From positions 1-64,000 of the forward strand of contig JBIQJE010000011.1 of assembly GCA_044507625.1 (NCBI GenBank): DNA of 64,000 nt, in the 5' to 3' direction. The notes under the pieces are model-generated. The model was not told where the DNA came from, did not search any database, and saw only the letters and a list, made by a program, of their open reading frames with translations. This document shows, piece by piece, positions 25,749-33,441 of the stretch; the stretch's first letter is position 1; each line of letters opens with the position of its first letter. Both the position numbers and the translations under genes were made by a program. This DNA is from Hyphomicrobium_A sp044507625. Lineage in GTDB: Bacteria > Pseudomonadota > Alphaproteobacteria > Rhizobiales > Hyphomicrobiaceae.

Positions 25749-27347
25749 GTGCACGACTACGTCAGAAAGATCCTCGGCGCCCGCGTCTACGACGTGGCGG
25801 TCGACAGTCCCCTCGATTCCATGCCGCGGCTTTCCAAGCGTCTCGGCAACAGCATTCTGCTGAAGCGCGAGGATCTGCAGCCGGTTTTCTCGTTCAAGCT
25901 GCGCGGCGCCTATAACAAGATGTCGGGGCTTTCGCGCGAGCTGCTCGATCGCGGCGTGATCTGCGCGTCGGCCGGCAATCATGCACAGGGCGTTGCGCTC
26001 TCCGCGCGCCGATTGAATACGCAGGCCACCATCGTGATGCCCTGCGCAACGCCGGAGATCAAGGTCGAGGCAGTGCGCGCGCGCGGCGGCAATGTCGTTC
26101 TGCACGGCGACAACTTCGATGAAGCCTATGCGCACGCGCGCAAGCTGGAGGCCGAGCAGAGCCTCGTTTTCATCCATCCCTATGACGATCCCGAGGTCAT
26201 TGCCGGCCAGGGTACGATCGGCATGGAGATTCTCAGCCGGCACCCGGACTCGATCGATGCCATCTTCATTCCCGTCGGCGGCGGCGGCCTAGCCGCGGGC
26301 ATTGCGGTCTACACAAAGTTCCTGCGTCCGCAGGTGAAGGTCATCGGCGTCGAACCGGAGGAAGCGGCCTGCATGCAGGCCGCCATGCGCTCCGGCAAGC
26401 GGGTCGTGCTCGACCAGGTCGGCTTCTTTGCCGACGGAGCCGCCGTGCGCCAGGCCGGAGAAGAAACTTTTCGCCTGTGCCGCCAATACCTCGATGACAT
26501 CATCACGGTTTCGACCGACGAAGTGTGCTCTGCCATCAAGGACATCTTCGAGGATACACGCGCCATCCCGGAGCCGGCCGGCGCGCTGTCTCTCGCGGGC
26601 CTGAAGAAATACGCCGAGGAGCATCGGCTCAGCGGGCGCACGTTCGTTGCGATCAACAGCGGCGCCAACATGGACTTCGACCGGCTGCGCCACATCTCGG
26701 AGCGCGCTGAAATCGGCGAGCACCGCGAAGCGCTGCTCGCTGTGACCATCCCCGAGCACCCGGGCAGCTATCGCCGGTTCATCCAGCTCCTGGGCCGGCG
26801 CTCGATCACCGAATTCAACTACCGGTACGCGGACAACCGTGCGGCGCATATCTTCGTCGGCGTGCGGCTCTCGGGCGGAGAGACGGAGAAGCAGCAAATC
26901 ATCTCGATGCTGCAAGACAACGGCTACGCCGTCATCGACATGAGCAACAACGAGATGGCGAAGCTGCACGTGCGCTACATGGTGGGCGGGCGCGTGGCGG
27001 GGCTCGACAACGAGGTAGTGCTGCGGTTCCAGTTTCCCGAGCGGCCCGGCGCGCTGATCCAGTTCCTCGACAGCCTCTCCGACCGCTGGAACATCTCGCT
27101 GTTCCACTACCGCAATCACGGCGCCGACTATGGGCGCGTGCTCGCCGGCATCGACGTGCCGCTGGAGGAGCGCGCCGACCTCAAGGCCAGTCTTGAAAGT
27201 CTCTCCTACCCCTACTGGGACGAGACGGAGAACCCAGCCTATCGGTCGTTCCTCGCCGACAGCAACGGAAACGGCAACGGCGCCGTTACGAAGGCCGCGA
27301 CGCAGGTGGGATCGCGCACAACGAAGCCGAAGCGCGCCACGCGGTAA
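25749..27347 (+). CDS. ilvA: Threonine ammonia-lyase, biosynthetic
   Basis: PLP enzyme converting threonine to 2-oxobutanoate, the first step of isoleucine synthesis. The 532-residue protein begins at a GTG. The PLP lysine lies in FSFKLRGAYNK (about 49-59); the SAGNHAQG substrate loop and the GGGGLAAG phosphate-binding loop are present. The C-terminal third (from about 330) holds two ACT-like regulatory modules, as in the isoleucine-inhibited biosynthetic form rather than the short catabolic one. A low-complexity tail (SNGNGNGAV) ends the protein. Confidence 0.96.
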   Translation: MHDYVRKILGARVYDVAVDSPLDSMPRLSKRLGNSILLKREDLQPVFSFKLRGAYNKMSGLSRELLDRGVICASAGNHAQGVALSARRLNTQATIVMPCATPEIKVEAVRARGGNVVLHGDNFDEAYAHARKLEAEQSLVFIHPYDDPEVIAGQGTIGMEILSRHPDSIDAIFIPVGGGGLAAGIAVYTKFLRPQVKVIGVEPEEAACMQAAMRSGKRVVLDQVGFFADGAAVRQAGEETFRLCRQYLDDIITVSTDEVCSAIKDIFEDTRAIPEPAGALSLAGLKKYAEEHRLSGRTFVAINSGANMDFDRLRHISERAEIGEHREALLAVTIPEHPGSYRRFIQLLGRRSITEFNYRYADNRAAHIFVGVRLSGGETEKQQIISMLQDNGYAVIDMSNNEMAKLHVRYMVGGRVAGLDNEVVLRFQFPERPGALIQFLDSLSDRWNISLFHYRNHGADYGRVLAGIDVPLEERADLKASLESLSYPYWDETENPAYRSFLADSNGNGNGAVTKAATQVGSRTTKPKRATR

Positions 27348-27499
27348 CGCGCGTTCTCATGTGACAATCCAGATCTGCCAGATTTGGCGAAACGGGTGGT
27401 GAAACAAGACTTCGCGCGCGCGCCTGCCGGGATAGCGACGGCCATGCGCTCGCCTTGAGCGAGCCGCGCGCGGGATGACCGAAGCAAACGGGTTTGTCA

Positions 27500-27540
27500 C
27501 CCCGTCGGACCGGGGAGCGCGTTCCCCGATCCGACAGGGG
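27500..27540. terminator. Long hairpin between ilvA and fdxA
   Basis: Arms GTCGGA-C-CGGGGA and TCCCCG-A-TCCGAC pair with one mismatch around a six-base loop, and CCCC/GGGG extend the stem with one bulge. It sits between convergent ilvA and the fdxA operon and could end transcription from both sides, although no T-tract follows. Confidence 0.5.
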
Positions 27541-27587
27541 GCGCGCCGAATTGCCTCCGGTGGGTGGCGCGCCGATGGGTGTCGATT

Positions 27588-27932
27588 TCAGGCGACCGTT
27601 TCAGAGGCGGGCTCCGGCGAGAGCTCGGCCAGTTTTCCCGGCCGGCCGTTCTCTTCGTCGGCGCCGGGCAACGCCGGCTTCTTGCCCGTGAGGTTGGGCC
27701 AGAGATCCGCGTATTTACGGTTGAGCTCCAGCCACTGCGGCGTCGCCTCCCGCTCGGTGTCGGAAAAGATCGCCTGCGCGGGACATTCCGGTACGCAAAC
27801 CCCGCAGTCGATGCACTCATCCGGATGGATGACGAGCATGTTCTCGCCCTCGTAGAAGCAGTCCACGGGGCACACCTCGACACAGTCGGTATACTTACAC
27901 TTGATGCAGTTCTCAGTGACTACGTAGGTCAT
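27588..27932 (-). CDS. fdxA: 7Fe ferredoxin FdxA
   Basis: A 114-residue soluble electron carrier with one [3Fe-4S] and one [4Fe-4S] cluster. Ligands are in CIKCKYTDCVEVCPVDCF (about 9-25) and CIDCGVCVPECP (about 40-51). The C-terminal extension is typical of FdxA. It is the last gene of a four-gene operon with a secreted protein, a truncated haemoglobin and a two-TM protein, with 13 bases to its upstream neighbour. A role supplying electrons in nitric-oxide metabolism would fit the context but is inference. Confidence 0.95.
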   Translation of the reverse strand: MTYVVTENCIKCKYTDCVEVCPVDCFYEGENMLVIHPDECIDCGVCVPECPAQAIFSDTEREATPQWLELNRKYADLWPNLTGKKPALPGADEENGRPGKLAELSPEPASETVA

Positions 27933-27945
27933 GGCTCTCTGCCAG

Positions 27946-28575
27946 CTATTTCTCCGCTTGGATCGTGCCGCAGGCGATGGGAAGGGTCACGTGCGCGGGC
28001 ACACCAGGAAGCGATTTCACAGTATCGGGCAAGGCTGGCTTTTCGCTCACGCCATGCACGAAGATCACCCGCTTATCGAGCGCGAGGACGGGTGATTTGA
28101 ACTTATCCTTGAGGGCGTTTTCGATGTCGGCGACGGACTCGGTATTAGTGTAGTGCGCGGCTCCGTTCTTGTCAGCGGTGGGATAGGTGTCGTTGGGTAT
28201 TTCCAATGTCGCGGGATGCGCATGGAACGGCACCATCGTCGTGCCTGCGACCGGTTCCGTCTCGATGAGATCGATGTAGCCGTCGCCATTCGTGTCGGCG
28301 TCGGCGGTGGGGCATGCGGCCTGCTTACCGTCGGGGAAGCCATGGTAGTGCTGCAGGTGCATGATGCCGGGCGGCAGCCCCTCCAAATCGATGACGGTGA
28401 CCAGCTTCCCGTCCGCGATGGATAGCTTTGCCGTCCCCTTCGCAGCCGTACCGATCTTCGCGGCGTTCAGCGGCTGCAGGTGCGCCACGAACTTTTCCGC
28501 AGCGAAAGAGCCGGCCGGCGCAACGATCGCGAATGCGGCAGCGGCTGCGAAGGAGAGGAGGGGCCTCGGTGTCAT
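27946..28575 (-). CDS. Secreted His-rich protein with EF-hand loop, CHRD-like
   Basis: A 209-residue precursor with a clear signal peptide (cleavage near SFA-AE, residue 26) and AGGAGA ribosome site. The beginning (GTAKLSIADGKLVTVIDLEGLPPG) resembles a CHRD or Cu/Zn-SOD-like beta-sandwich. It carries three His groups (MHLQHYHGF, VPFHAHP, IFVHG) that could bind metal, and a perfect EF-hand calcium loop (DADTNGDGYIDLIE, about 98-111). Two cysteines remain after cleavage. I do not recognise a characterised homologue. It lies between the truncated haemoglobin and ferredoxin genes (25 and 13 bases), under the same putative NsrR control. Confidence 0.7.
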   Translation of the reverse strand: MTPRPLLSFAAAAAFAIVAPAGSFAAEKFVAHLQPLNAAKIGTAAKGTAKLSIADGKLVTVIDLEGLPPGIMHLQHYHGFPDGKQAACPTADADTNGDGYIDLIETEPVAGTTMVPFHAHPATLEIPNDTYPTADKNGAAHYTNTESVADIENALKDKFKSPVLALDKRVIFVHGVSEKPALPDTVKSLPGVPAHVTLPIACGTIQAEK

Positions 28576-28600
28576 GTAACGTTCTCCTGAATGGAATAAT

Positions 28601-29059
28601 TCAAACGGGGCAATTGGGATCGTTCGCTTCCTCCATCGCAGAGCGATGGAGCGCGATGCCGAGTTGAAGCGACTCCGCGATGTGCTCGGCGCGATCGACG
28701 AACAGCCACGCGGCGGGCGCGCTACAAAATTCCCTGGCGGCTTCGCGGAACAACTCCAGCCAGCGCTCGAAGTGCGGGCGCGAAATGCCGGGAATCTTCG
28801 CGTGTGCAGCCATGGGGCGGCCCTTATAGCGGCCGCTCATCAGTGTGACCGACGACCAGAAGGCGCACATCTTCTCGAGGTGAACCGGCCAGTCGTCGAT
28901 TTCGGCATCGAAGATCGGTCCGAGCACGGCGTCGGCGCGCACCCGAGCATAGAAACCATGCACGAGGCCATGGATCATCTGCTCGTCGATGCCAGCGGCA
29001 TAGCCCGGTGCGCGCGGATCGATAGCCGGCTGGCTTGTGGTCGTGCTCGTTTCCGTCAT
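28601..29059 (-). CDS. Group III truncated haemoglobin
   Basis: A 152-residue haem protein of the 2-on-2 globin fold. Group III features are the FYARVRADAVLGPIF and LEKMCAFWSSVTLMSGRYKGRPMAAHAKIPGI blocks; the proximal histidine is in SRPHFERWLELF (about residue 94). Members of this group are associated with nitric oxide or reactive-nitrogen handling in proteobacteria. The start overlaps the stop of the two-TM gene (ATGA), and a CHRD-like secreted protein follows after 25 bases. Confidence 0.92.
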   Translation of the reverse strand: MTETSTTTSQPAIDPRAPGYAAGIDEQMIHGLVHGFYARVRADAVLGPIFDAEIDDWPVHLEKMCAFWSSVTLMSGRYKGRPMAAHAKIPGISRPHFERWLELFREAAREFCSAPAAWLFVDRAEHIAESLQLGIALHRSAMEEANDPNCPV

Positions 29060-29514
29060 AGCAACGCCCAGCGAACGGAGAGGGCCGTGAAGGCCAGGAG
29101 AATGACAACGGGTATCGTGACGATCTGCACAACCGCTTCCCAGCGCCGCATTGGCCCTGTCCGCGTCTCGACGAACTCGCTTCGCGAATGCGCAGCATCC
29201 CTGCGCCAGCGCTTGTCGGTGGACGCGCGCAGGCGGAAAAATGTGAGCGGGATTGCGAAGAAGACCACGGCAAAGGCGATGCTGACGATCACCGCGAAGA
29301 GCGCCGCGCCGGTGGAGAAGAACGTTGCCGCGGCGACGGCGAACAACAGCGTATAGCAGGTGATGATGATGGGGCCGGCAACGGACAGCAGCCCGTCGTC
29401 ATATTCACCCGGCTCGTCGAGTTCAATATCGGGGCGCGGGTTGGGTTTTGCGGCGTGATCGTCCGCGCTGCGGGCAACGGCTGCGGCGTGCGAAGATTTG
29501 AGTTCCAGACTCAT
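29056..29514 (-). CDS. Two-TM membrane protein, first gene of putative NO-response operon
   Basis: A 152-residue protein from the ATG five bases after GGAGG; a longer frame upstream is unlikely. An Asp/Pro-rich cytosolic head (about 1-45) is followed by a hydrophobic hairpin (about 47-92, LLSVAGPIIITCYTLLFAVAAATFF then ALFAVIVSIAFAVVFFAIPLTFF), a basic loop, and a third hydrophobic segment near the end (about 129-147). Similar proteins are seen near respiratory and nitrogen-oxide genes, but I recognise no defined family. It is translationally coupled to the truncated haemoglobin gene. Confidence 0.75.
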   Translation of the reverse strand: MSLELKSSHAAAVARSADDHAAKPNPRPDIELDEPGEYDDGLLSVAGPIIITCYTLLFAVAAATFFSTGAALFAVIVSIAFAVVFFAIPLTFFRLRASTDKRWRRDAAHSRSEFVETRTGPMRRWEAVVQIVTIPVVILLAFTALSVRWALL

Positions 29515-29629
29515 ATCGTCCTCCATTTGACCAGCGGACGTCCCGTCTCCGATGAAAACAAGCGGGCGGCGGTGGCGTAGCGGAGTTGACCTGTGCGCCG
29601 TTGCATGCGCGTCGGCTTCACAAGCCGTT

Positions 29630-29652
29630 AACATGCATCTATAATACATGTT
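29630..29652. promoter_or_regulatory. NsrR-like palindrome 1
   Basis: AACATGCATCT-A-TAATACATGTT has the 11-1-11 form of known NsrR sites; each half matches the AAGATGYATTT consensus at nine of eleven positions. It lies in the divergent region, 115 bases before the two-TM gene and about 57 before nsrR. Confidence 0.65.
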
Positions 29653-29670
29653 TCAAAGCGCGAGTCCATA

Positions 29671-29693
29671 ATGATGCATCAGAAGTGCATCAA
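29671..29693. promoter_or_regulatory. NsrR-like palindrome 2
   Basis: ATGATGCATCA-G-AAGTGCATCAA has the same 11-1-11 layout, with about eight of eleven consensus matches per half, and ends 16 bases before the nsrR start. This suggests autoregulation. Confidence 0.6.
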
Positions 29694-29709
29694 ATAGCCG
29701 TGAGACATC

Positions 29710-30144
29710 ATGCAGCTCACCCTGTTCTCAGATCTGGCGTTGCGCGTGCTCATGTTCACGCACGCGGCCGGTGACCGTCTCGTCACCATCGATGAGATCG
29801 CCGAATCGTACGCCATCTCGCGCACGCACCTCACGAAGGTCGTTAACGCCCTCACCCGCTCGGGATATCTGCAGGCTGTGCGCGGGCGATCCGGCGGCCT
29901 CAGGCTCGCGCGTCCGGCGGACGAGATCGTGCTGGGTGATGTGGTGCGCACCACCGAACCCGATTTCGCGCTCGTGGAATGCCTCTCCACCGGCAACCGG
30001 TGCGTCATCACGAACTGCTGCCGGCTGCGCGGCGTTCTCAACGAGGCCCTGGGCGCTTTTCTCAGCGTTCTCGACCGGACGACGCTGGAAAGCATCGCCT
30101 TGCGACCGAAAGATTTCCGCACGTTGGCCCGCATAGGAGAATGA
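29710..30144 (+). CDS. nsrR: Rrf2 family nitric-oxide-sensing repressor NsrR
   Basis: A 144-residue Rrf2-type winged-helix regulator. The N-terminus MQLTLFSDLALRVLMFTH and the helix-turn-helix (TIDEIAESYAISRTHLTKVVNALTRSGYL) match NsrR. The iron-sulfur ligand region is ECLSTGNRCVITNCCRLRGVL (about 93-113), with the three conserved cysteines plus one extra. NsrR binds DNA as a [4Fe-4S] or [2Fe-2S] protein and releases it when nitric oxide attacks the cluster. Two matching palindromes lie upstream, and the divergent operon has a truncated haemoglobin. Confidence 0.9.
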   Translation: MQLTLFSDLALRVLMFTHAAGDRLVTIDEIAESYAISRTHLTKVVNALTRSGYLQAVRGRSGGLRLARPADEIVLGDVVRTTEPDFALVECLSTGNRCVITNCCRLRGVLNEALGAFLSVLDRTTLESIALRPKDFRTLARIGE

Positions 30145-30146
30145 CG

Positions 30147-30533
30147 ATGGCGACCAAATCGAAAAATGGCGACGGTGTTGACAAGAAGGTCAGCGTCAAG
30201 CGCGTCTACGATGCGCCCGCGCGGGGGGATGGGACGCGCGTATTGGTTGACGCTCTGTGGCCGCGCGGCCTGAGCAAGGACAAGGCCAAGGTGGACGTCT
30301 GGCTGAAAGCGATCGCTCCAAGCACGGAGCTGCGGGACTGGTTCCACCACGACCCGGAACGATGGGCCGAATTCCGCACCCGCTACCGCTCGGAGCTTTC
30401 GAAGAATGCCGACGCGGTTGCGGAACTGAAGGACCTGGCCCGCCGCGGTCACGTCACCCTCGTCTACGGCGCGCGCGATGTCGAGCACAACAACGCGATC
30501 GTCTTGCAGGGGCTCCTCAATCGGAGCCGGTGA
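30147..30533 (+). CDS. DUF488 family protein (YeaO-like)
   Basis: A 128-residue protein. Family blocks RVLVDALWPRGLSKDKAKVDVWLK, APSTELRDWFHHDPERWAEFRTRY and GHVTLVYGARDVEHNNA are all visible. I chose the second in-frame ATG because AGGAGA lies at proper spacing; the first ATG (30141) overlaps the nsrR stop. It is probably co-transcribed with nsrR. Biochemical role unknown; relatives turn up near haemoglobin and NO-related genes. Confidence 0.9.
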   Translation: MATKSKNGDGVDKKVSVKRVYDAPARGDGTRVLVDALWPRGLSKDKAKVDVWLKAIAPSTELRDWFHHDPERWAEFRTRYRSELSKNADAVAELKDLARRGHVTLVYGARDVEHNNAIVLQGLLNRSR

Positions 30534-30590
30534 CGGCATTGGCAGATCGGAGCTCACGGGCCTCGCGTCCGGCAGTCTTCGCCCGCTGCC

Positions 30591-30716
30591 TTACCAGAGG
30601 CGCGCAATGGCGAAGTGGATGATCAGGAAACCGCTGATCAGCACGGTCAGAAAAATGATCGTGTCGACGGGGTCCTCACGGCTATCGTCCGATTGTTCGT
30701 CTGGCTCGTCGGCCAT
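30591..30716 (-). CDS. 41-aa single-span membrane protein
   Basis: A short gene with a good ribosome site (GAGGTGAAG before ATG). The protein begins with an acidic, soluble stretch (MADEPDEQSDDSREDPVD) and continues as one hydrophobic helix (TIIFLTVLISGFLIIHFAIARLW) to its end, giving an N-in or N-out single span. The compact, purposeful composition argues for a real gene. I know no named family. A TATCG-N5-CGATA palindrome lies 63 bases upstream. Confidence 0.6.
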   Translation of the reverse strand: MADEPDEQSDDSREDPVDTIIFLTVLISGFLIIHFAIARLW

Positions 30717-30778
30717 TTCTTCACCTCGCTAGGATGGGTGGAATATGGACACACCTGCTTTCGCGATACGTCGCCATT

Positions 30779-30795
30779 ATATCGTTACACGATAT
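30779..30795. promoter_or_regulatory. TATCG-N5-CGATA palindrome, copy 1
   Basis: ATATCG-TTACA-CGATAT, a perfect six-base dyad with five-base centre, lies between the small membrane gene and the DUF2478 gene. The same dyad occurs twice more within 3.5 kb, next to a marR gene. Confidence 0.65.
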
Positions 30796-30916
30796 TTATC
30801 GACATGGGAAATGACCGCTGTTTGCAAGGCCTGCGGTCAGCATAGGTTCTGGATGCCTGACGGTCCGCTGGGTTAGCTCGCCCGCGGTAAAAACTGCAGA
30901 ATTGAGCGCATGAGGC

Positions 30917-31435
30917 ATGGCCATGGCTAATTCCGATCGCATCGCCACTGTGGAAGGCACCGATAGCGCAACGGTCCAGCGTCTCTTCTCCGAAGCAATC
31001 GCGCGATGGCGCGCCGCGGGTGTTCGGGTCGCGGGTGTCGTCGAGGAGACCCACGGCCTGGAAGGACGGGTCTGCACCGCCGGCGTCTTGCGCGACATCG
31101 CCTCCGGCGCGCCCCATTCCATCTTTCTCGAAACGCTGCCCGCGGGCAAAACGTGTCACATCGATGCGAAGGGCGCCGAAAACGCGGGCGCGGGCATCGT
31201 CGACCAGATCAACGCGTGCGATGTCCTCGTGCTCAGCAAGTTCGGCAAGCTGGAGGCCGGGGAAAGCGGCCTCTTCGGCGCATTCCGCGCAGCTGCGGAC
31301 GCGGGCAAACCCATTCTGACCACGGTAGCGGAAAAGCATCGCGCCGCGTGGCGCACGTTCGCACCCAACTCCGCCGTTCTCCCGCCCGACGGGGGCGCAA
31401 TCGATGCCTGGTGCGCGAAGGTAAACGCCCGCTAA
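30917..31435 (+). CDS. DUF2478 family protein
   Basis: A 172-residue cytosolic protein. The start MAMANSDRI has a second ATG two codons in. Sequence features resembling DUF2478 include RLFSEAIARWRAAGVRVAGVVEE near residues 24-46 and LSKFGKLEAGESGLFGAFRAAADAGKPILTTV. The family is related in fold to small P-loop-like proteins and is sometimes found with molybdenum or nitrogen metabolism genes; here I see no Walker A motif. Function unknown. A possible operator (copy 1) precedes it by about 120 bases. Confidence 0.7.
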   Translation: MAMANSDRIATVEGTDSATVQRLFSEAIARWRAAGVRVAGVVEETHGLEGRVCTAGVLRDIASGAPHSIFLETLPAGKTCHIDAKGAENAGAGIVDQINACDVLVLSKFGKLEAGESGLFGAFRAAADAGKPILTTVAEKHRAAWRTFAPNSAVLPPDGGAIDAWCAKVNAR

Positions 31436-31527
31436 CCGGCGCACGCTCAATCCTCCGGAAAATGCCGCGCAGTTGAACTAATTGCGTGCGATGCCGCAGC
31501 CTATGCCCGCGCCGGAGGCCGGAGGGC

Positions 31528-32718
31528 TCACACCCTCGCAACGCGCGGCAACTGCGCGGCGCTCGCGACCGCGGCGAGCGCATGGTCGAGATCGCTGATG
31601 AGATCGCTTTCCGCCTCCAGACCCACCGACAGCCGCAGGAGCCCGTCGGTGATCCCCGCGTTGCGGCGTGCCTCGGGATCCATGCTCGCATGAGTCATGG
31701 TCGAGGGGTGGGCGATGAGGCTTTCGACGCCGCCGAGGGATTCGGCCAGCGTGAAAACCTCCAGGCGCTCGACGAAGCGGCGCACCGCGTCGGCGCCGCC
31801 GCGCAGCTCCATGCTCAGCATGGCACCGAAGCCGGACTGCTGCAGCTTTGCCAGCGTGTGCCCGGGGTGGGAGGGAAGCCCCGGATAGTGCACTGCCTCG
31901 ACGAACGGATGGCGCTCCAGGTGCTCGGCGATCGCCTGCGCGGTTTCCTGCTGCTGGCTCATACGTGGAAACAGCGTCCGGATACCACGCAGCGTCAGGT
32001 AAGCATCGAAGGGCGACCCAATGAGCCCCGCCGTGTTCGACCATTCGGCGAGCTCTTCGGCATCCGCCTTCTCCGCGGCGATGACGGCCCCGCCCAGGAC
32101 GTCGGAATGCCCATTGAGGAATTTCGTCGTCGAATGCACGACGAAGTCAGCGCCGAGGCGCAGCGGTCGCTGCAAGGCCGGAGACAGGAACGTGTTGTCG
32201 ACGACGACCTTCGCGCCGGCTTTGCGGGCACGCGCAGCAATCGCGCGGATGTCGACAACCCGCATCAAGGGATTGCTCGGCGTCTCGACGAAGACGAGCG
32301 CGGGCTCGACCACCATCGCCTTGGCGAACGCGGCCTGATCTCCCTGGTCGACGAAGATCACGTCGAAGTGCCCGCGCGCCCGTCGCGCCAGCAACAGCCG
32401 CTGCGTGCCGCCATAGCAATCGTGGGGCGCAACGACGACGTCGCCAGGCCGCAGGCGGCTAAGCACGAGGTCGACGGCCGCCATCCCCGATGAGACGACC
32501 ACAGCACCCATTCCGCCCTCAAGCTCGGCCAGGGTCTCGGCCAGCATGTTGCGGGTGGGATTGGACGTGCGGGAATAGTCGTGGGCCCGGCTTTTCTCGA
32601 ATCCTGCAAACTCGAAGGTGGTCGTCAAGTACAAGGGCGGGGTCACGGCCCCGAACGCTGCATCCGTCGCCACGCCGTGCGAGGCGGCAACGGTTCGTGG
32701 ATGCCTATGCTTGGCCAT
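31528..32718 (-). CDS. Cystathionine gamma-synthase/lyase family PLP enzyme
   Basis: A 396-residue trans-sulfuration enzyme (Cys/Met metabolism PLP family). It has the substrate-binding motif YSRTSNPTRNMLAETLAELEGG, the SSGMAA phosphate loop, the FVETPSNPLMRVVDI block, and the PLP lysine in HSTTKFLNGHSDVLGG (about 199-214). It could be a cystathionine gamma-synthase, a gamma-lyase or an O-acyl-homoserine sulfhydrylase; sequence alone does not separate them. I chose the second of two nearby ATG codons; neither has a strong ribosome site. It is divergent from the marR gene with a shared palindrome between. Confidence 0.92.
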   Translation of the reverse strand: MAKHRHPRTVAASHGVATDAAFGAVTPPLYLTTTFEFAGFEKSRAHDYSRTSNPTRNMLAETLAELEGGMGAVVVSSGMAAVDLVLSRLRPGDVVVAPHDCYGGTQRLLLARRARGHFDVIFVDQGDQAAFAKAMVVEPALVFVETPSNPLMRVVDIRAIAARARKAGAKVVVDNTFLSPALQRPLRLGADFVVHSTTKFLNGHSDVLGGAVIAAEKADAEELAEWSNTAGLIGSPFDAYLTLRGIRTLFPRMSQQQETAQAIAEHLERHPFVEAVHYPGLPSHPGHTLAKLQQSGFGAMLSMELRGGADAVRRFVERLEVFTLAESLGGVESLIAHPSTMTHASMDPEARRNAGITDGLLRLSVGLEAESDLISDLDHALAAVASAAQLPRVARV

Positions 32719-32812
32719 GCGAAAATCCATGCGAGAGCGGGTCACAGATGGGAAGGAGTCCGCTATACCTTCGAGTTGAAAGTCCGTGCCGGCTCCGGCC
32801 GGGCATGGATGA

Positions 32813-32831
32813 TATATCGCCTCACGATATA
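32813..32831. promoter_or_regulatory. TATCG-N5-CGATA palindrome, copy 2
   Basis: TATATCG-CCTCA-CGATATA, a perfect seven-base dyad, lies 16 bases before the marR ATG and about 95 bases upstream of the divergent PLP-enzyme gene. Its placement suggests marR autoregulation. Confidence 0.7.
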
Positions 32832-32847
32832 CACAAGAGATCTTCCT

Positions 32848-33270
32848 ATGTCGAAGCCCGCTACCCGCCGCAAGTTTCCCAAGCACAGCTACGAAGCGCT
32901 CGCCGATTTCCGGTATGCGCTGCGTCAGTTTCTCGCGTTCAGCGAAAAGGCGGCGGACGACGCCGGCCTCAGCCCGCAGCAATACCAGGCGCTGCTGGCG
33001 ATCAAGGGCTCCCGCAGCAAGACGGATCTGGGCATCCAGGACATCGCCGACCGTCTCTTGATACGGCACCACACGGCGGTAGAGCTGGTCGACCGCCTCG
33101 AAAAGAACGGGTTCGTCACACGGGCGAAGGACAAGGAGGACCTGCGGCGCGTGCAGGTTCGCCTCACCGCGAAGACGGAACGGGTGATGGATAAGCTTGC
33201 CGCCGCCCACCTCAGGGAGCTGCGCGGCATCCGGCCGGTGCTCGACCAGCTCTTGGAGCAGTTCGACTGA
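32848..33270 (+). CDS. MarR family transcriptional regulator
   Basis: A 140-residue winged-helix dimeric DNA-binding protein. The helix-turn-helix and wing are visible as IQDIADRLLIRHHTAVELVDRLEKNGFVTRAKDKEDLRRVQVRLT (about 67-111), with a Ser/Gln segment (LSPQQYQALLAIKG) before it. There is no Cys pair pointing to a redox sensor. The start has a weak AAGAGA ribosome site. The palindrome just upstream and two more copies nearby make it the best candidate for the factor that binds them. Confidence 0.93.
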   Translation: MSKPATRRKFPKHSYEALADFRYALRQFLAFSEKAADDAGLSPQQYQALLAIKGSRSKTDLGIQDIADRLLIRHHTAVELVDRLEKNGFVTRAKDKEDLRRVQVRLTAKTERVMDKLAAAHLRELRGIRPVLDQLLEQFD

Positions 33271-33365
33271 AGCAGCCGAGCCGGGATCATGGAATTATCG
33301 GAGGCGGGCGCCGGCGCTGGATGGTCGCCGGCCCCGCCCAGCGGCGCCCGCCATCGCAGCGCCGC

Positions 33366-33396
33366 GGAGGAAGTGCCTCCCCAGCACACTTCCTCC
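33366..33396. terminator. Perfect hairpin between marR and the racemase gene
   Basis: A ten-base stem (GGAGGAAGTG and complement) with an 11-base loop lies about 95 bases after marR and 45 after the end of the convergent racemase gene. There is no long T-tract; it may stop transcription from either side. Confidence 0.5.
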
Positions 33397-33441
33397 GGCC
33401 CCCTTACCACACCTGCGCGCCGCGTGCGTACCCCCCGGGCA

